IMG/VR virus record: IMGVR_UViG_3300023181_000004
Span: 19,297 to 83,296 of that record
Direction: 5' to 3' (one strand)
Source of the DNA: a virus
Length of the DNA: 64,000 bases
Shown here one piece after another: positions 32,852 to 40,604 of the stretch (within the stretch, counting starts at the first letter, position 1; each line of letters opens with the position of its first letter). The translations under genes were made by a program, and so were the position numbers. A model generated the notes under the pieces. That model was not told where the DNA came from. It did no database searches and saw only the letters and a list, made by a program, of their open reading frames with translations.

Positions 32852-33084
32852 AGATCGTCATCTCTCGTGACACGTTGGGCCGCGCGCTCGGTGTCCTCCT
32901 ACTCACCACCGCCGTGATGCTGCTGGCCTATTTGGCCACGGCGTTCGTCTGGTGGGAACTGAACCCCGGCCTGTGGTCGGCCGGCGCGCGCGGCACCGCG
33001 CTCGGGCTGTCGCTGTTCCTGCTCATCGCGCGCTGGCTGGCAGGCAGCATCACCATCGCCGCGCCGGTGGTCAATGAAGAATGA
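32848..33084 (+). CDS. Small two-pass membrane protein, 78 aa
   Basis: ATGA overlap with the polymerase stop. Two hydrophobic stretches, ~13-33 (LGVLLLTTAVMLLAYLATAF) and ~48-68 (ALGLSLFLLIARWLAGSITI), separated by a short loop. It sits among replication genes, not near the lysis genes, so a holin role is unlikely. The function is unknown. Confidence 0.6.
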   Translation: MKIVISRDTLGRALGVLLLTTAVMLLAYLATAFVWWELNPGLWSAGARGTALGLSLFLLIARWLAGSITIAAPVVNEE

Positions 33085-33487
33085 CGGCAAGGACGCGGAG
33101 AGCGCGTTCGAGGAGCACTGGACCAAGGTTGGTCACTGCGAGCGCGTGCGCGACGCGCGCGATCTGATGGGCTTGAACGGCGGCAAGCGTGTTGCCGACT
33201 TCAAGAAGCCGTCGGACTTCCTCGTCTCCAGCCGCGTGCATCCGTTGCACTTCGCCGAGGTGAAGTCGACGGTGGATGCGAAGCGGTTCAGCTTCGACAA
33301 GATCCAGTCGGGGCAGGCCAACGCCGCGCAGCGCGAGTATCTGCAAGGCTCGGGCAGCTATATTTTCTACATCTTCTCCTATCCGCTCGGTCGATGGTTC
33401 ATCATGCCTTGTGCGGTCTATGCCCATCAGTTAAAGATGGGCCGCAAATCAATCTCTTTCGAGGAACTTGACCCGTGGATCAAATGA
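33074..33487 (+). CDS. RecU-like Holliday junction resolvase / PD-(D/E)xK nuclease
   Basis: 137 aa. The nuclease core is visible: ESAFEEHW (helix), KKPSDFLV with the catalytic Asp, a strand LHFAEVKST with the E-x-K pair, and DKIQSGQANAAQREY, the helix typical of RecU-type resolvases. The C-terminus is aromatic (SYIFYIFSYP, then WFIMP). It would cut branched recombination or replication intermediates. It overlaps the downstream exonuclease gene by 4 bases. Confidence 0.75.
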   Translation: MKNDGKDAESAFEEHWTKVGHCERVRDARDLMGLNGGKRVADFKKPSDFLVSSRVHPLHFAEVKSTVDAKRFSFDKIQSGQANAAQREYLQGSGSYIFYIFSYPLGRWFIMPCAVYAHQLKMGRKSISFEELDPWIK

Positions 33488-34047
33488 CGCACATCATGGT
33501 GGACTCCGAGACCACCGACACGACCCCCGACATTGCCGGCGTCATTCAGCTCGCAGGGATCAAGTTCAATCCGGACACCCTCAAGGTCGGTGCCTCGTTC
33601 AATGGTTATCCCATGCTGCTGCCGCGGCGGCGCTGGAGCGAGAGCACCCGGCAGTTCTGGCGCGTCCAGAACCGCGAGGGCTACGCGGAGATCGTGCGGC
33701 AGGCGCAGCCGGCGCGCGAAGTGTTCCAAGCCTTTGCCGATTTCTGCGCGAAGGACGCGCCGTTCGGCGGCTTCGTCTTCGTCGCCAAGCCGGTGAAGTT
33801 CGACTGGCCGATCATCGAGAGCAACATGCTCGATCTCGATATTCCCTTCCCATTTGCCCATCACAAATATCTGGACATGCACAGCTGGATCAGCGGGCTG
33901 CGCGGGCAAGGGCAGCGCACGACGATCGAGGACGAGGTGCCGTTCCCGGTCGGCGGCATGAAGCACAACGCGCTGCACGACTGCGCGTGGCAGGTCGACT
34001 GCATGTTCCATGCGAAGCGCAACCACGTTACCGCGTCGATCGCATGA
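33484..34047 (+). CDS. DEDD-type 3'-5' exonuclease (DexA-like)
   Basis: 187 aa from the ATG at 33484 in an ATGA overlap. ExoI is MVDSETTDTTPDI with D-x-E; a middle Asp is in KFDWPIIESN; ExoIII is HNALHDCAWQVDCM (H-x5-D spacing). This resembles the Rv2179c/T4 DexA-type exoribonuclease group. FW and QFW aromatic positions (SESTRQFWRVQ) are also typical of that group. Substrate may be RNA or single-stranded DNA. Confidence 0.75.
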   Translation: MTHIMVDSETTDTTPDIAGVIQLAGIKFNPDTLKVGASFNGYPMLLPRRRWSESTRQFWRVQNREGYAEIVRQAQPAREVFQAFADFCAKDAPFGGFVFVAKPVKFDWPIIESNMLDLDIPFPFAHHKYLDMHSWISGLRGQGQRTTIEDEVPFPVGGMKHNALHDCAWQVDCMFHAKRNHVTASIA

Positions 34048-34472
34048 GCCGGCTCGCCACTGACGCCCTCGACCTGCTGTGCGGCAAGAAGCTCGGCGAG
34101 GGCGTCTACCGCACGGTGTTCGAGTGCGCGCTGCGCAGCGACTGGGTGGTGAAGCTGGAGATCCACGACGATGCGAAGCGCACCTTCGCCAACGTCCATG
34201 AGTGGTCGTTCTGGGACGAGTACCAAAGCGAGGGCGCCATCACGCGCTGGCTGGCACCGTGCGAGAAGCTGTCGCCAGACGGTCGTATCCTGCTCCAGCA
34301 GCGCTGCGAGCCGATCCCGCTGGACTATCACCTGCCGCAGAAGCTCCCGGCCTTCCTGACGGACGTGAAGCGGTCGAACTTCGGCCTGCTCGATGGCAAA
34401 CTGGTGTGCGTCGACTACGCTTTTGTCGACGTGACGCCGAGCACGCGATTAAAAAACGCACATTGGGCTTGA
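34044..34472 (+). CDS. Minimal protein-kinase-like protein, 142 aa
   Basis: ATGA overlap with the exonuclease stop. The order of kinase-like elements is: a Gly-rich loop GKKLGEGVYRTVFE (~14-27), a strand with Lys (WVVKLE), then a late TDVKRSNFGLLDG and VCVDYAF, resembling a catalytic DxKxxN loop and a DFG-like DYA. At 142 aa it is about half the length of a standard kinase, so it is a very reduced kinase fold or a pseudokinase. The target is unknown. Confidence 0.55.
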   Translation: MSRLATDALDLLCGKKLGEGVYRTVFECALRSDWVVKLEIHDDAKRTFANVHEWSFWDEYQSEGAITRWLAPCEKLSPDGRILLQQRCEPIPLDYHLPQKLPAFLTDVKRSNFGLLDGKLVCVDYAFVDVTPSTRLKNAHWA

Positions 34473-34496
34473 CCTATATGTTTCTTAAACTATGAA
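34469..34496 (+). promoter_or_regulatory. Possible sigma70-type promoter
   Basis: TTGACC (34469-34474), a 16-base spacer and TATGAA (34491-34496), in an AT-rich stretch at the end of the kinase-like gene. A transcript from here would begin about 20 bases before the small gene at 34525. Confidence 0.45.
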
Positions 34497-34524
34497 GACC
34501 TCAGCGCACCTCTGCGCAGGAGAA

Positions 34525-34704
34525 ATGAAAATGGCAAAGTCCCCCACCGAGTTCCCCGTTGGCACCAAGGTGTCGTTCCTCGCCGGCCCGACGCGCATCG
34601 CCGTGAGCGGTGCCGAAGTCACCGGCCATGACGGCCAGTTCGTCGTGACCAAGGACGCGGCCGGCAAGGTACGCAAGATCCGCCCCGGCGCCATCACGGC
34701 GTAA
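34525..34704 (+). CDS. Small basic beta-barrel-like protein, 59 aa
   Basis: CAGGAG precedes the ATG at 34525; the ATG at 34531 is an equal alternative. The sequence (FPVGTKVSFLAGPTRIAVSG, then GQFVVTKDAAGKVRKIRPG) suggests a five-strand SH3/KOW-like barrel. It ends 7 bases before a long inverted repeat. The function is unknown. Confidence 0.6.
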   Translation: MKMAKSPTEFPVGTKVSFLAGPTRIAVSGAEVTGHDGQFVVTKDAAGKVRKIRPGAITA

Positions 34705-34711
34705 TGCTTCA

Positions 34712-34746
34712 TATACGAGTCACAAAGGGCCTTTGTGACTCGTATA
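34712..34746. repeat. 35-bp near-perfect inverted repeat
   Basis: TATACGAGTCACAAAGG and CCTTTGTGACTCGTATA are perfect complements with a single central G. It lies between the small barrel-like gene and the SbcD-like gene and ends 15 bases before the latter's ATG. Near-perfect dyad symmetry without a loop fits a protein binding site as well as an RNA hairpin; cruciform or terminator use is also possible. Confidence 0.75.
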
Positions 34747-34760
34747 CGCTACATTCGGAG

Positions 34761-35762
34761 ATGCGCGTGACGTTCAACGACTTCCAGCTCGCCAGTGGCG
34801 CGCGCGTCCACCTGATCGGCGATCCTCACCTCGGCAAGAAGTTCGAGGAGGGGGTGCCGCAGAACCGCCGCGGCGAGCGCGAGAGCCGACAAGCTGCGCA
34901 CTTCGCGAACGAGCTGGAAGCCACCGCCGACGTCATCGTGATGGTCGGTGACCTCTTCGATAATCCCTACGTCAGTGATGCCGTCATCGTTGCCGCCGCG
35001 CGCGCCATTCTCGGCGCCGCAGAGCGCAACCCCGACGTGCTCTACGTCATGATGGCAGGGAACCACGACAAGCCGCGCAACTTGACACTAGTCGGCGCGT
35101 GGCATGCCTTTCGCGAGATGACCCAGCATCGGCTGAGCAATCTCTTCATCCTCGACCGGCCGGCGCACCTCGGCGCTCTGGCCTTTTTTCCTTGGGAGTG
35201 GGACCGCCGTGCGGACGATCAAGTCAATGACCTTGCGGGCGCTGTCGGCGTTGAGCACGCCGTCGGACATTGGGATCTCTCCGTGTTCGACGGAAAGGAC
35301 GACCATCTCGCTCCCGTTGAAGCGCTCCACACCGCGTTTCCACAGCTCTATGGCATGTGGTCGGGCCACTACCACAAGCCGGGCGCCTACCGAGTAGGCG
35401 ACTGCTGGGTCCACTGCACCGGCTCGATGGAGCCATACGCGCACGGCGAGGGCGACCTGTACGTCACGCTGACGCGCGCCGAAGCGTTGCTGGCTACTGA
35501 CCTGCACGACAAGGTCGTGCGCGTGCTGCTGGCCCCCGGCGAGGACATGCCCGAGATCGATTGCCTCGCTCTTACGCACAAGCGCGTTCGCGTGGACGAA
35601 GAAGATGGCGTGCAAAGTACCGTGTCAGTTGACGATTTCGACTTCCATCGGATTGTCCGCGAGCGCATCCATGACCGAGACCCGCGCGTTCGTGGGTTCA
35701 TCGAAGAAAGGATGCATCTCGGTGGTGAAGAACAGCTCGGAAGTGGCAATCAAGCTGTATGA
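34761..35762 (+). CDS. SbcD/Mre11-like nuclease subunit (T4 gp47-like)
   Basis: 333 aa from the ATG at 34761. Phosphoesterase motifs in order: IGDPHLG, MVGDLFDNP, MAGNHDKP, a lone GHWD and WSGHYHKPG. The first ~230 residues match the Mre11/SbcD nuclease; the rest is a short capping part. Its ATPase partner, an SbcC-like protein, is encoded 3 kb away beyond the inverted lysis block. Together they would process DNA ends in recombination and replication. Confidence 0.82.
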   Translation: MRVTFNDFQLASGARVHLIGDPHLGKKFEEGVPQNRRGERESRQAAHFANELEATADVIVMVGDLFDNPYVSDAVIVAAARAILGAAERNPDVLYVMMAGNHDKPRNLTLVGAWHAFREMTQHRLSNLFILDRPAHLGALAFFPWEWDRRADDQVNDLAGAVGVEHAVGHWDLSVFDGKDDHLAPVEALHTAFPQLYGMWSGHYHKPGAYRVGDCWVHCTGSMEPYAHGEGDLYVTLTRAEALLATDLHDKVVRVLLAPGEDMPEIDCLALTHKRVRVDEEDGVQSTVSVDDFDFHRIVRERIHDRDPRVRGFIEERMHLGGEEQLGSGNQAV

Positions 35763-36234
35763 CGTAGCGCGTGGGCTGGGAGTTCCAGCCACCATTCAGT
35801 GTAGCCTCGTGGCGCACTCGGACAGCCGCTACCTCAAGCTGCACCCAAATACTCCACAGGAGCAGGTGATCCGCATCAGCAGTCACCGCCCCTATGAACA
35901 CCGGTACGGCCTGTGCCTAGACGTACACCGGCCCGACCGCCTTGCCTCGGCGGTCTCTATAGGCACGCAATGGTTGGAGACGAACTATGGAAGTGAAGTT
36001 CATGCGACTCCCGCACGGTGCGGGACTGGAGATGCCCCGCTACGAGACAGCGGATGCATCGGGGATGGACCTGCGATCGGCGGAGACATTCAAACTGTTC
36101 CACGGGCAGACAAAAATCTTCACCACCGGGTTCGCCGTGGAGGTGCCGCGCGGGTTCGAACTGCAGGTACGCAGTCGAAGTGGACTAGCAGCGAAGCACG
36201 GCGTGTTCGTGACCAATGGGATCGGGACGATTGA
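35722..36234 (+). CDS. Hypothetical protein running deep into dUTPase
   Basis: GTG at 35722 (or 35725) after AAAGGA, inside the end of the SbcD-like gene. The first ~88 residues look like real protein (SEVAIKLYDVARGLGVPA, then HRPYEHRYGLCLDVHRPDRL). From about 35987 the frame overlaps the dUTPase and becomes Arg/Gly-rich, shadow-like sequence, yet no stop occurs until 36234. The natural product may end earlier through a lost stop or frameshift, or the 248-base overlap is real. Confidence 0.5.
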   Translation: MVKNSSEVAIKLYDVARGLGVPATIQCSLVAHSDSRYLKLHPNTPQEQVIRISSHRPYEHRYGLCLDVHRPDRLASAVSIGTQWLETNYGSEVHATPARCGTGDAPLRDSGCIGDGPAIGGDIQTVPRADKNLHHRVRRGGAARVRTAGTQSKWTSSEARRVRDQWDRDD

Positions 36235-36424
36235 TGCCGATTACCGCGGTGAGCTGATGGTTATCCTGTCGCACCTCGGCCGCAACGCCTATGAGATCGA
36301 GGTGGGCGAACGTATCGCGCAGCTCGTTTTATGCCCTGTCGTGCAGGCGACGCCGATTGAGGTGTCACTCCTTAGCGGCACCGCTCGGGGCAGCGGCGGG
36401 CTGGGCAGTACCGGGCGCCGGTAG
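35987..36424 (+). CDS. dut: dUTP diphosphatase (dUTPase)
   Basis: 145 aa. The trimeric dUTPase motifs are present: 1, ASGMDLRS; 2, RSRSGLAAKHG; 3, GTIDADYRGEL; 4, GERIAQLVLCP; 5, ARGSGGLGSTGRR. It converts dUTP to dUMP, keeping uracil out of DNA and feeding thymidylate synthase, which is encoded 5 kb downstream. Its last 60 bases, including motif 5, are antisense to the end of the minus-strand coiled-coil gene. Confidence 0.92.
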   Translation: MEVKFMRLPHGAGLEMPRYETADASGMDLRSAETFKLFHGQTKIFTTGFAVEVPRGFELQVRSRSGLAAKHGVFVTNGIGTIDADYRGELMVILSHLGRNAYEIEVGERIAQLVLCPVVQATPIEVSLLSGTARGSGGLGSTGRR

Positions 36425-36811
36425 CCGCGACAGGATATCAGCACGGCTGGCATTCCGCGCGCGCTCCTGTTCGCGCAGAATGTCCAGCTGCTGCTGCATA
36501 TCCTTCTTCTGCGACTCGTTCGCATTGTACTGCTGGGCGAGCGACCACGTCAGCGTGCTGATGAAGAGCATGACGACAAGGCCGCCCGCCCATTTCAGGA
36601 TCGACTTGAGTTCCCCGATCACGCCGAGGACCGCCTTGTGCTTCTCCTCGACCTTCGTGGCCAGCTCGTCGTTCTTCTCGTCGATCTTTTTCACCAGCTC
36701 ATCCGTCTTCTTCCCCAAGCCATCGAGCTTGTAGTCGGTGATTTGCATGTAATTCTTCAACTCGTGACGAGTCTCACGACTGTGGAGCATCGGATCAGTC
36801 TGGTCGGGCAT
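36365..36811 (-). CDS. Coiled-coil membrane protein of the lysis block, 148 aa
   Basis: Residues ~10-65 are a charged coiled coil (LDGLGKKTDELVKKIDEK, then NDELATKVEEKHK). A single membrane segment follows at ~72-92 (WAGGLVVMLFISTLTWSL), then a second helix and an Ala/Pro-rich tail. It is the last gene of the lysis block and its stop lies inside the dUTPase gene. The topology resembles accessory membrane proteins next to spanins, but no family is certain. Confidence 0.6.
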   Translation of the reverse strand: MPDQTDPMLHSRETRHELKNYMQITDYKLDGLGKKTDELVKKIDEKNDELATKVEEKHKAVLGVIGELKSILKWAGGLVVMLFISTLTWSLAQQYNANESQKKDMQQQLDILREQERARNASRADILSRLPAPGTAQPAAAPSGAAKE

Positions 36812-36814
36812 GGC

Positions 36815-37105
36815 TTATCCCCGAGGACAGCCGGCAATCACCGGTTCAATTTCATTGAGGCGGGCCTCGCGCTGCGCGCGCCCGCCGTAGAGAAGCTGCA
36901 TCCGCTCGGCGGCGTCCGCTGCCGCCTTGAGCTTCGCCTTCGTATCGACATACTCGGGCGGACCGGCCAGCGTTTTGGGGACGCACGGCGCCGCGACCGG
37001 CACCTTGACGATCTGAGGGACCACGATAGGTTCGGGACGCGCGGGTACAGCCGCGCCGCACGCGGTGAGGATGCTCAGAAGTGGGATAAGATAAACGGCC
37101 TTCAC
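36815..37105 (-). CDS. Outer-membrane spanin subunit (Rz1-like lipoprotein)
   Basis: 96 aa. A signal peptide with lipobox ends LLSILTACG, so Cys16 would be lipidated. The mature part is Pro-rich (PARPEPIVVPQIVKVP) as in Rz1 proteins. It overlaps the i-spanin gene by 4 bases. Together the two disrupt the outer membrane in the last step of lysis. Two more Cys residues could form disulfides. Confidence 0.8.
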   Translation of the reverse strand: MKAVYLIPLLSILTACGAAVPARPEPIVVPQIVKVPVAAPCVPKTLAGPPEYVDTKAKLKAAADAAERMQLLYGGRAQREARLNEIEPVIAGCPRG

Positions 37106-37539
37106 TGCACCATCTCCTCCATGCCGCGATTGTCGATATCACGGACACGATCTTCAAGGGTAGCCCCCTGCGGCTTGGTTGCCAAGAAACCGTTCAGGCG
37201 AACGGTCATCAGCCGGGTTTGCTCCTGAGCCTTGGCCAGCTCGACCTGCTTGGCCGCCAGCAACGCTTTGCTCTCCGCCGACAGCTGGTCATAAGCCTTG
37301 TTCTGCACCTCGATCTCGTGCTTGAGCGTCGCCACGTTGGTGGTGGCCTGAGCCAGCCGCGCGACGTAGCCCGTCATTGGGTCGTTGATGCTGGTCTGCA
37401 GCTTGGTGGTCTGAACCATCAGCGACCGGTTCTCGAAGTAGCTTGCCAGAAGCAGCGCCGAGAGAACGATACCGATGAGAGCGGCCCCGCCGGTGGCGAC
37501 CTTCCAGAGGTTGCTGGTGATGACGCTTGGCAAGATCAT
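37102..37539 (-). CDS. Inner-membrane spanin subunit (Rz-like)
   Basis: 145 aa. An N-terminal membrane anchor at ~12-33 (VATGGAALIGIVLSALLLAS) is followed by a long periplasmic coiled coil (TLKHEIEVQNKAYDQLSAES, then KALLAAKQVELAKAQEQT). This is the i-spanin layout, directly upstream of the lipoprotein gene in transcription order. Spacing and overlap with the o-spanin gene are as in separated spanin pairs. Confidence 0.78.
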   Translation of the reverse strand: MILPSVITSNLWKVATGGAALIGIVLSALLLASYFENRSLMVQTTKLQTSINDPMTGYVARLAQATTNVATLKHEIEVQNKAYDQLSAESKALLAAKQVELAKAQEQTRLMTVRLNGFLATKPQGATLEDRVRDIDNRGMEEMVQ

Positions 37540-37844
37540 TCTTTGGACTCCGCAGGGGGAACCGCTGGGGCGGAAGTGCCCTCGCGTGTCTGGATCGCAG
37601 CAGCGACGCTACGGTCCTTGATGGCCGCCGAGCCTGCGACAGCGCCAATGGCGATGCCCAAACCAGTCGGGTACGCAGCACAGAACGCGACGGTGTCGAA
37701 GTGAGCACCGTTGCGGATCATATCCCACAGCACGAACATCGGGGCGCAAGCGATGTAGACACCCACGCCCACGCCGCCGAGCAGCCGGGTGATCTCGTAT
37801 TCGCCGCCGATGCCTTTCAGTGCGTTGAGCAGGTTCTTCATCAT
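37536..37844 (-). CDS. Probable holin, 102 aa
   Basis: ATG at 37844 after GAGGAAG. Two membrane segments: ~20-42 (LLGGVGVGVYIACAPMFVLW) and ~52-78 (TVAFCAAYPTGLGIAIGAVA), with a polar, charged C-terminus. It lies between the endolysin and spanin genes, the usual holin position. The neighbouring 65-aa membrane protein could alternatively be the holin or an antiholin. Confidence 0.6.
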   Translation of the reverse strand: MMKNLLNALKGIGGEYEITRLLGGVGVGVYIACAPMFVLWDMIRNGAHFDTVAFCAAYPTGLGIAIGAVAGSAAIKDRSVAAAIQTREGTSAPAVPPAESKE

Positions 37845-38038
37845 AAACTTCCTCGTAGAATGAGAGCACCAACCCATGCGCTGATCAGGGACGAGATCAG
37901 CATGAAGGTCGCGAAGATGAATGTCATCTTCCGCAGGCGCTCGCAATTGGTATTAACAAATCCCAGCCAAAATAGAAATACGCAGAGTGCCGCAAGACGG
38001 CTGATGGTCATCCAGAAGAGGAAGACCGAAGAACTCAT
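37841..38038 (-). CDS. Small two-pass membrane protein of the lysis block, 65 aa
   Basis: The ATG at 38038 overlaps the endolysin stop (TAATG). Two hydrophobic stretches, ~4-26 (VFLFWMTISRLAALCVFLFW) and ~42-60 (TFIFATFMLISSLISAWVGA), leave almost no soluble part. A holin or antiholin role is likely from size, topology and position. Confidence 0.6.
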   Translation of the reverse strand: MSSSVFLFWMTISRLAALCVFLFWLGFVNTNCERLRKMTFIFATFMLISSLISAWVGALILRGSL

Positions 38039-38598
38039 TATACATTCGCCTTCCACCACGCTGTGCCAGGCAAGAAACTATTGGCTCGATTGGTCCAGCC
38101 GTTGATATATTTCGGATTGTTGAGCGACTTGTAGAAGGCGATGCGCGCGGCGGTCCACGCCTTCATCGCCGTCTCATCGCTCTTGTCGCAGCGCCATTTC
38201 CGATACGCCTCGCGCGTGCCAGCGCCAGCGTCGCCGTCGTCGCCCGTGCCGCAGAGCCGCTGCAGCACCTTGACGGCGGCCTTCGGGCCGGCGTTGAACG
38301 AGAGATCGACCACCCCGGCGAGCACCACATCCCACGGCAGCAGGTCAATGCCGTTCTTGTGGTAGTAGCCCTTGAGGCCGAGATCGATCGCTTCGGCTTC
38401 GCCGAGCGCGGCCATGTCAGCCTTGGTGACCGACTTCACGCCGCGATAGGCCGCCAGGGCGTCGCCCGTGACACCGTACTTCGAACCGACCAGCTGGCCG
38501 TTGTGCCAATTGCCGCGATCGTCAGGGTCGAGCGAGTGCTTCGGACTCTCGTGCACGAGGATCGTGTTTTTGAAAAAGGCTTGGGGGGTCGCCTTCAT
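38038..38598 (-). CDS. Endolysin, GH108-type muramidase
   Basis: 186 aa. The N-terminal NTILVHESPKHSLDPDDRGN and following YGVTGDAL match the GH108 lysozyme pattern (hEGG, DPxDxGG, GIT), with Glu17 as the catalytic acid. The second part (DLSFNAGPKAAVKVLQR, then CGTGDDGDAG) fits the associated peptidoglycan-binding part. No signal peptide, so export would depend on the holin. It is first in the lysis block, with AAGAGAAGG before the ATG. Confidence 0.85.
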   Translation of the reverse strand: MKATPQAFFKNTILVHESPKHSLDPDDRGNWHNGQLVGSKYGVTGDALAAYRGVKSVTKADMAALGEAEAIDLGLKGYYHKNGIDLLPWDVVLAGVVDLSFNAGPKAAVKVLQRLCGTGDDGDAGAGTREAYRKWRCDKSDETAMKAWTAARIAFYKSLNNPKYINGWTNRANSFLPGTAWWKANV

Positions 38599-38614
38599 AG
38601 CCTTCTCTTTCCTT

Positions 38615-38633
38615 AAAATTACCTTGTACTTTC
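38615..38633 (+). repeat. Border motif copy 5 (before SbcC)
   Basis: AAATTACCTTGTACTTTCA-type copy, in the gap between the divergent endolysin and SbcC-like genes. TTGTAC of this copy, an 18-base spacer and TATTAA would also form a weak sigma70-type promoter toward the SbcC-like gene. Confidence 0.5.
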
Positions 38634-38678
38634 AGGAAATCCAAATGTATTAATAAGAGGAACCTGTAGGGACAAAGC

Positions 38679-40604
38679 ATGATCGAACGACTCACATCAT
38701 CCGCATTCTTCCCTGTCAGCGGTGCTACGCTCCGGGCGGATTATCAACCCAAATCCGGCATCACCGCCGTGGTTGGCGAGAACGGGGCAGGCAAGACCTT
38801 CCTCTCGATCGAGACCGTGCGGTGGTTGCTCTACGGCAAGGCGGCGTTGCGCGGCGCGGCGGGCGACTACAAGGACGCTAACGCCAGCGGGTGCTTCCTC
38901 ATCCGCGGCGCGCGGTATGAAATCAGCCGCGGCAAGGCGGAGTGGGTCAAGGACGCGAGCGGCTCGATGGTCGCCAAAGGCGCGGAGAAGGTGACCGAGT
39001 TCGTCACAGAAGCAATGGGCTACGGCCTCGACGTCTTCGACCTGTGCAACGCGGCCACGCAGGGCAACGTCCAGAAGCTGGGCGACATGCGACCGGCCGA
39101 GCGCAAGGCGATCATCGACAAAGTGCTGCGCCTGACCGACGCCGAGAAGGCCGAGAAGGACTGCCGCACGGAGGCCACCGGCTACAAGCGCGAGGCCGAG
39201 GCACTGGCCAAGGCGCTGCGCGCGCCGGGCGACGAGCCGGTGACCCCGGCGGGCTACATGCCCTCGGAGAGCCTGCGCGGTGCCCTGACAGCCATGCGCG
39301 CCACGCGTGACGCACATGCGGCCCTCCGGGGCCAGCTGCGACTCGTAGACGCTCCTGTGCGGCCACTGGCGGCCGCATTCAGCGAGGACGCTATTGCGGA
39401 TCTGGAGCAGCACGAGCGGGACCGCGCTGTGGCTCAAGCGGAGCACCGTCGGTTGGACAGCATCACGCAACGATGCCGTCCTTATTCGCCAGATAAATAT
39501 AGCGAGGACCAGTTGCAGGTTGCCGAGCGCCGCAACCTTATTCGACATGCCCTCGACCAACGCGGCCCCGCACCACAGCTGACCGCGGCGGCCTCCGAGC
39601 GAATATGGGCGCAATGGGCTTTATTCGATGCTCATCAGCCGAGCGATGAAATCGAGTGTCCGAAGTGTGCACACAAATTTCGGACAACGGGCGAGCCACC
39701 GACACCTCCGCTAATGTCGAAGGAGCAACTGCGGGAAGATGACGCCCGCCGCTCGCGGCACTGCGCGCCAGCGCCTGTTCTTCCCGACGGACCAGATCTT
39801 ACTCCGCAGAAGATCAAACTGGTTCGCGACAGCGCGGCGGCGGATGCAGAGCATGACGCAGCCTATGCCGCATTGCGCCAGCTTGTTATTCCTGACGACC
39901 GCTCAGCCGAGCTGACGCGCATGCGCAATGACAAAGCCACAATGGATGCGTTCCTCGCCGAGCAGTTGCGTTACGAGCGCGTCCGCCAAAGCAACGCCGA
40001 GATCGAGGCGCAGATCGCCGCACTCGACCCCGACCTCGGACAGGACATCATCGACAACCAAGCCGAGGGCGTGCACCGCGCCGAGATGTACGAGGCGGCC
40101 TACGCGACATGGCAGCGCGACGACGCTGCGTTCAAGGCGGCACAGGCCAAGATCGCCGACGCCAGCTATCTTGCCGAGGAATATGCCCTTGGCGCCAAGG
40201 GCATCAGCGACGCGCGCGCCGTGGTCAAGGCGCTGATCGCGCCGAAGATCAGTCGCATTGCCACCGTCCTGATCCGCGACATGTCGATGGGCAAGCTCGA
40301 CAACCTGATCGTGGATGACGAGATGGAGATCACCGTCGGCGGCCAGCGCATCGAGACGCTGTCGGGCGCCGGCAAGACGGTCGCTAACCTCGCGCTGCGC
40401 GTGGCGATGGGGCAGGCGCTGGTTGGCCACGTCTTTCCGGTCTTCCTCGCCGATGAGATCGACGGTGATCTCTCTGCCACGCGCCGCGCGGCGACGCTGC
40501 AGGCGCTGGTCTCGCTCAAAAAGCATCTGTCGCAGATCATCCTCGTCACGCACCGTGGCGCGGAAATCGCAGATCATGTGTGGGACGTAGAAAGTACCGG
40601 GTAG
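38679..40604 (+). CDS. SbcC/Rad50-like ATPase (T4 gp46-like)
   Basis: 641 aa. Walker A is GENGAGKTF (~33-41). Two long helical arms surround a zinc hook CPKCAHKF at ~327 (CxxC). The C-terminal half has TLSGAGKTVANLAL (ABC signature, LSGxG variant), PVFLADEIDGDL (Walker B, ~590) and VTHRGAE (H-loop). Arms are short, as in T4 gp46. It pairs with the SbcD-like nuclease 3 kb upstream to process DNA ends. Border motif copies stand at both ends of this gene. Confidence 0.85.
   Translation: MIERLTSSAFFPVSGATLRADYQPKSGITAVVGENGAGKTFLSIETVRWLLYGKAALRGAAGDYKDANASGCFLIRGARYEISRGKAEWVKDASGSMVAKGAEKVTEFVTEAMGYGLDVFDLCNAATQGNVQKLGDMRPAERKAIIDKVLRLTDAEKAEKDCRTEATGYKREAEALAKALRAPGDEPVTPAGYMPSESLRGALTAMRATRDAHAALRGQLRLVDAPVRPLAAAFSEDAIADLEQHERDRAVAQAEHRRLDSITQRCRPYSPDKYSEDQLQVAERRNLIRHALDQRGPAPQLTAAASERIWAQWALFDAHQPSDEIECPKCAHKFRTTGEPPTPPLMSKEQLREDDARRSRHCAPAPVLPDGPDLTPQKIKLVRDSAAADAEHDAAYAALRQLVIPDDRSAELTRMRNDKATMDAFLAEQLRYERVRQSNAEIEAQIAALDPDLGQDIIDNQAEGVHRAEMYEAAYATWQRDDAAFKAAQAKIADASYLAEEYALGAKGISDARAVVKALIAPKISRIATVLIRDMSMGKLDNLIVDDEMEITVGGQRIETLSGAGKTVANLALRVAMGQALVGHVFPVFLADEIDGDLSATRRAATLQALVSLKKHLSQIILVTHRGAEIADHVWDVESTG

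Noticed and set aside
32848-33084. Small two-pass membrane protein as the holin
   Set aside because: It is coupled to the polymerase gene in the early/middle block, far from the endolysin; the lysis block has two better candidates.
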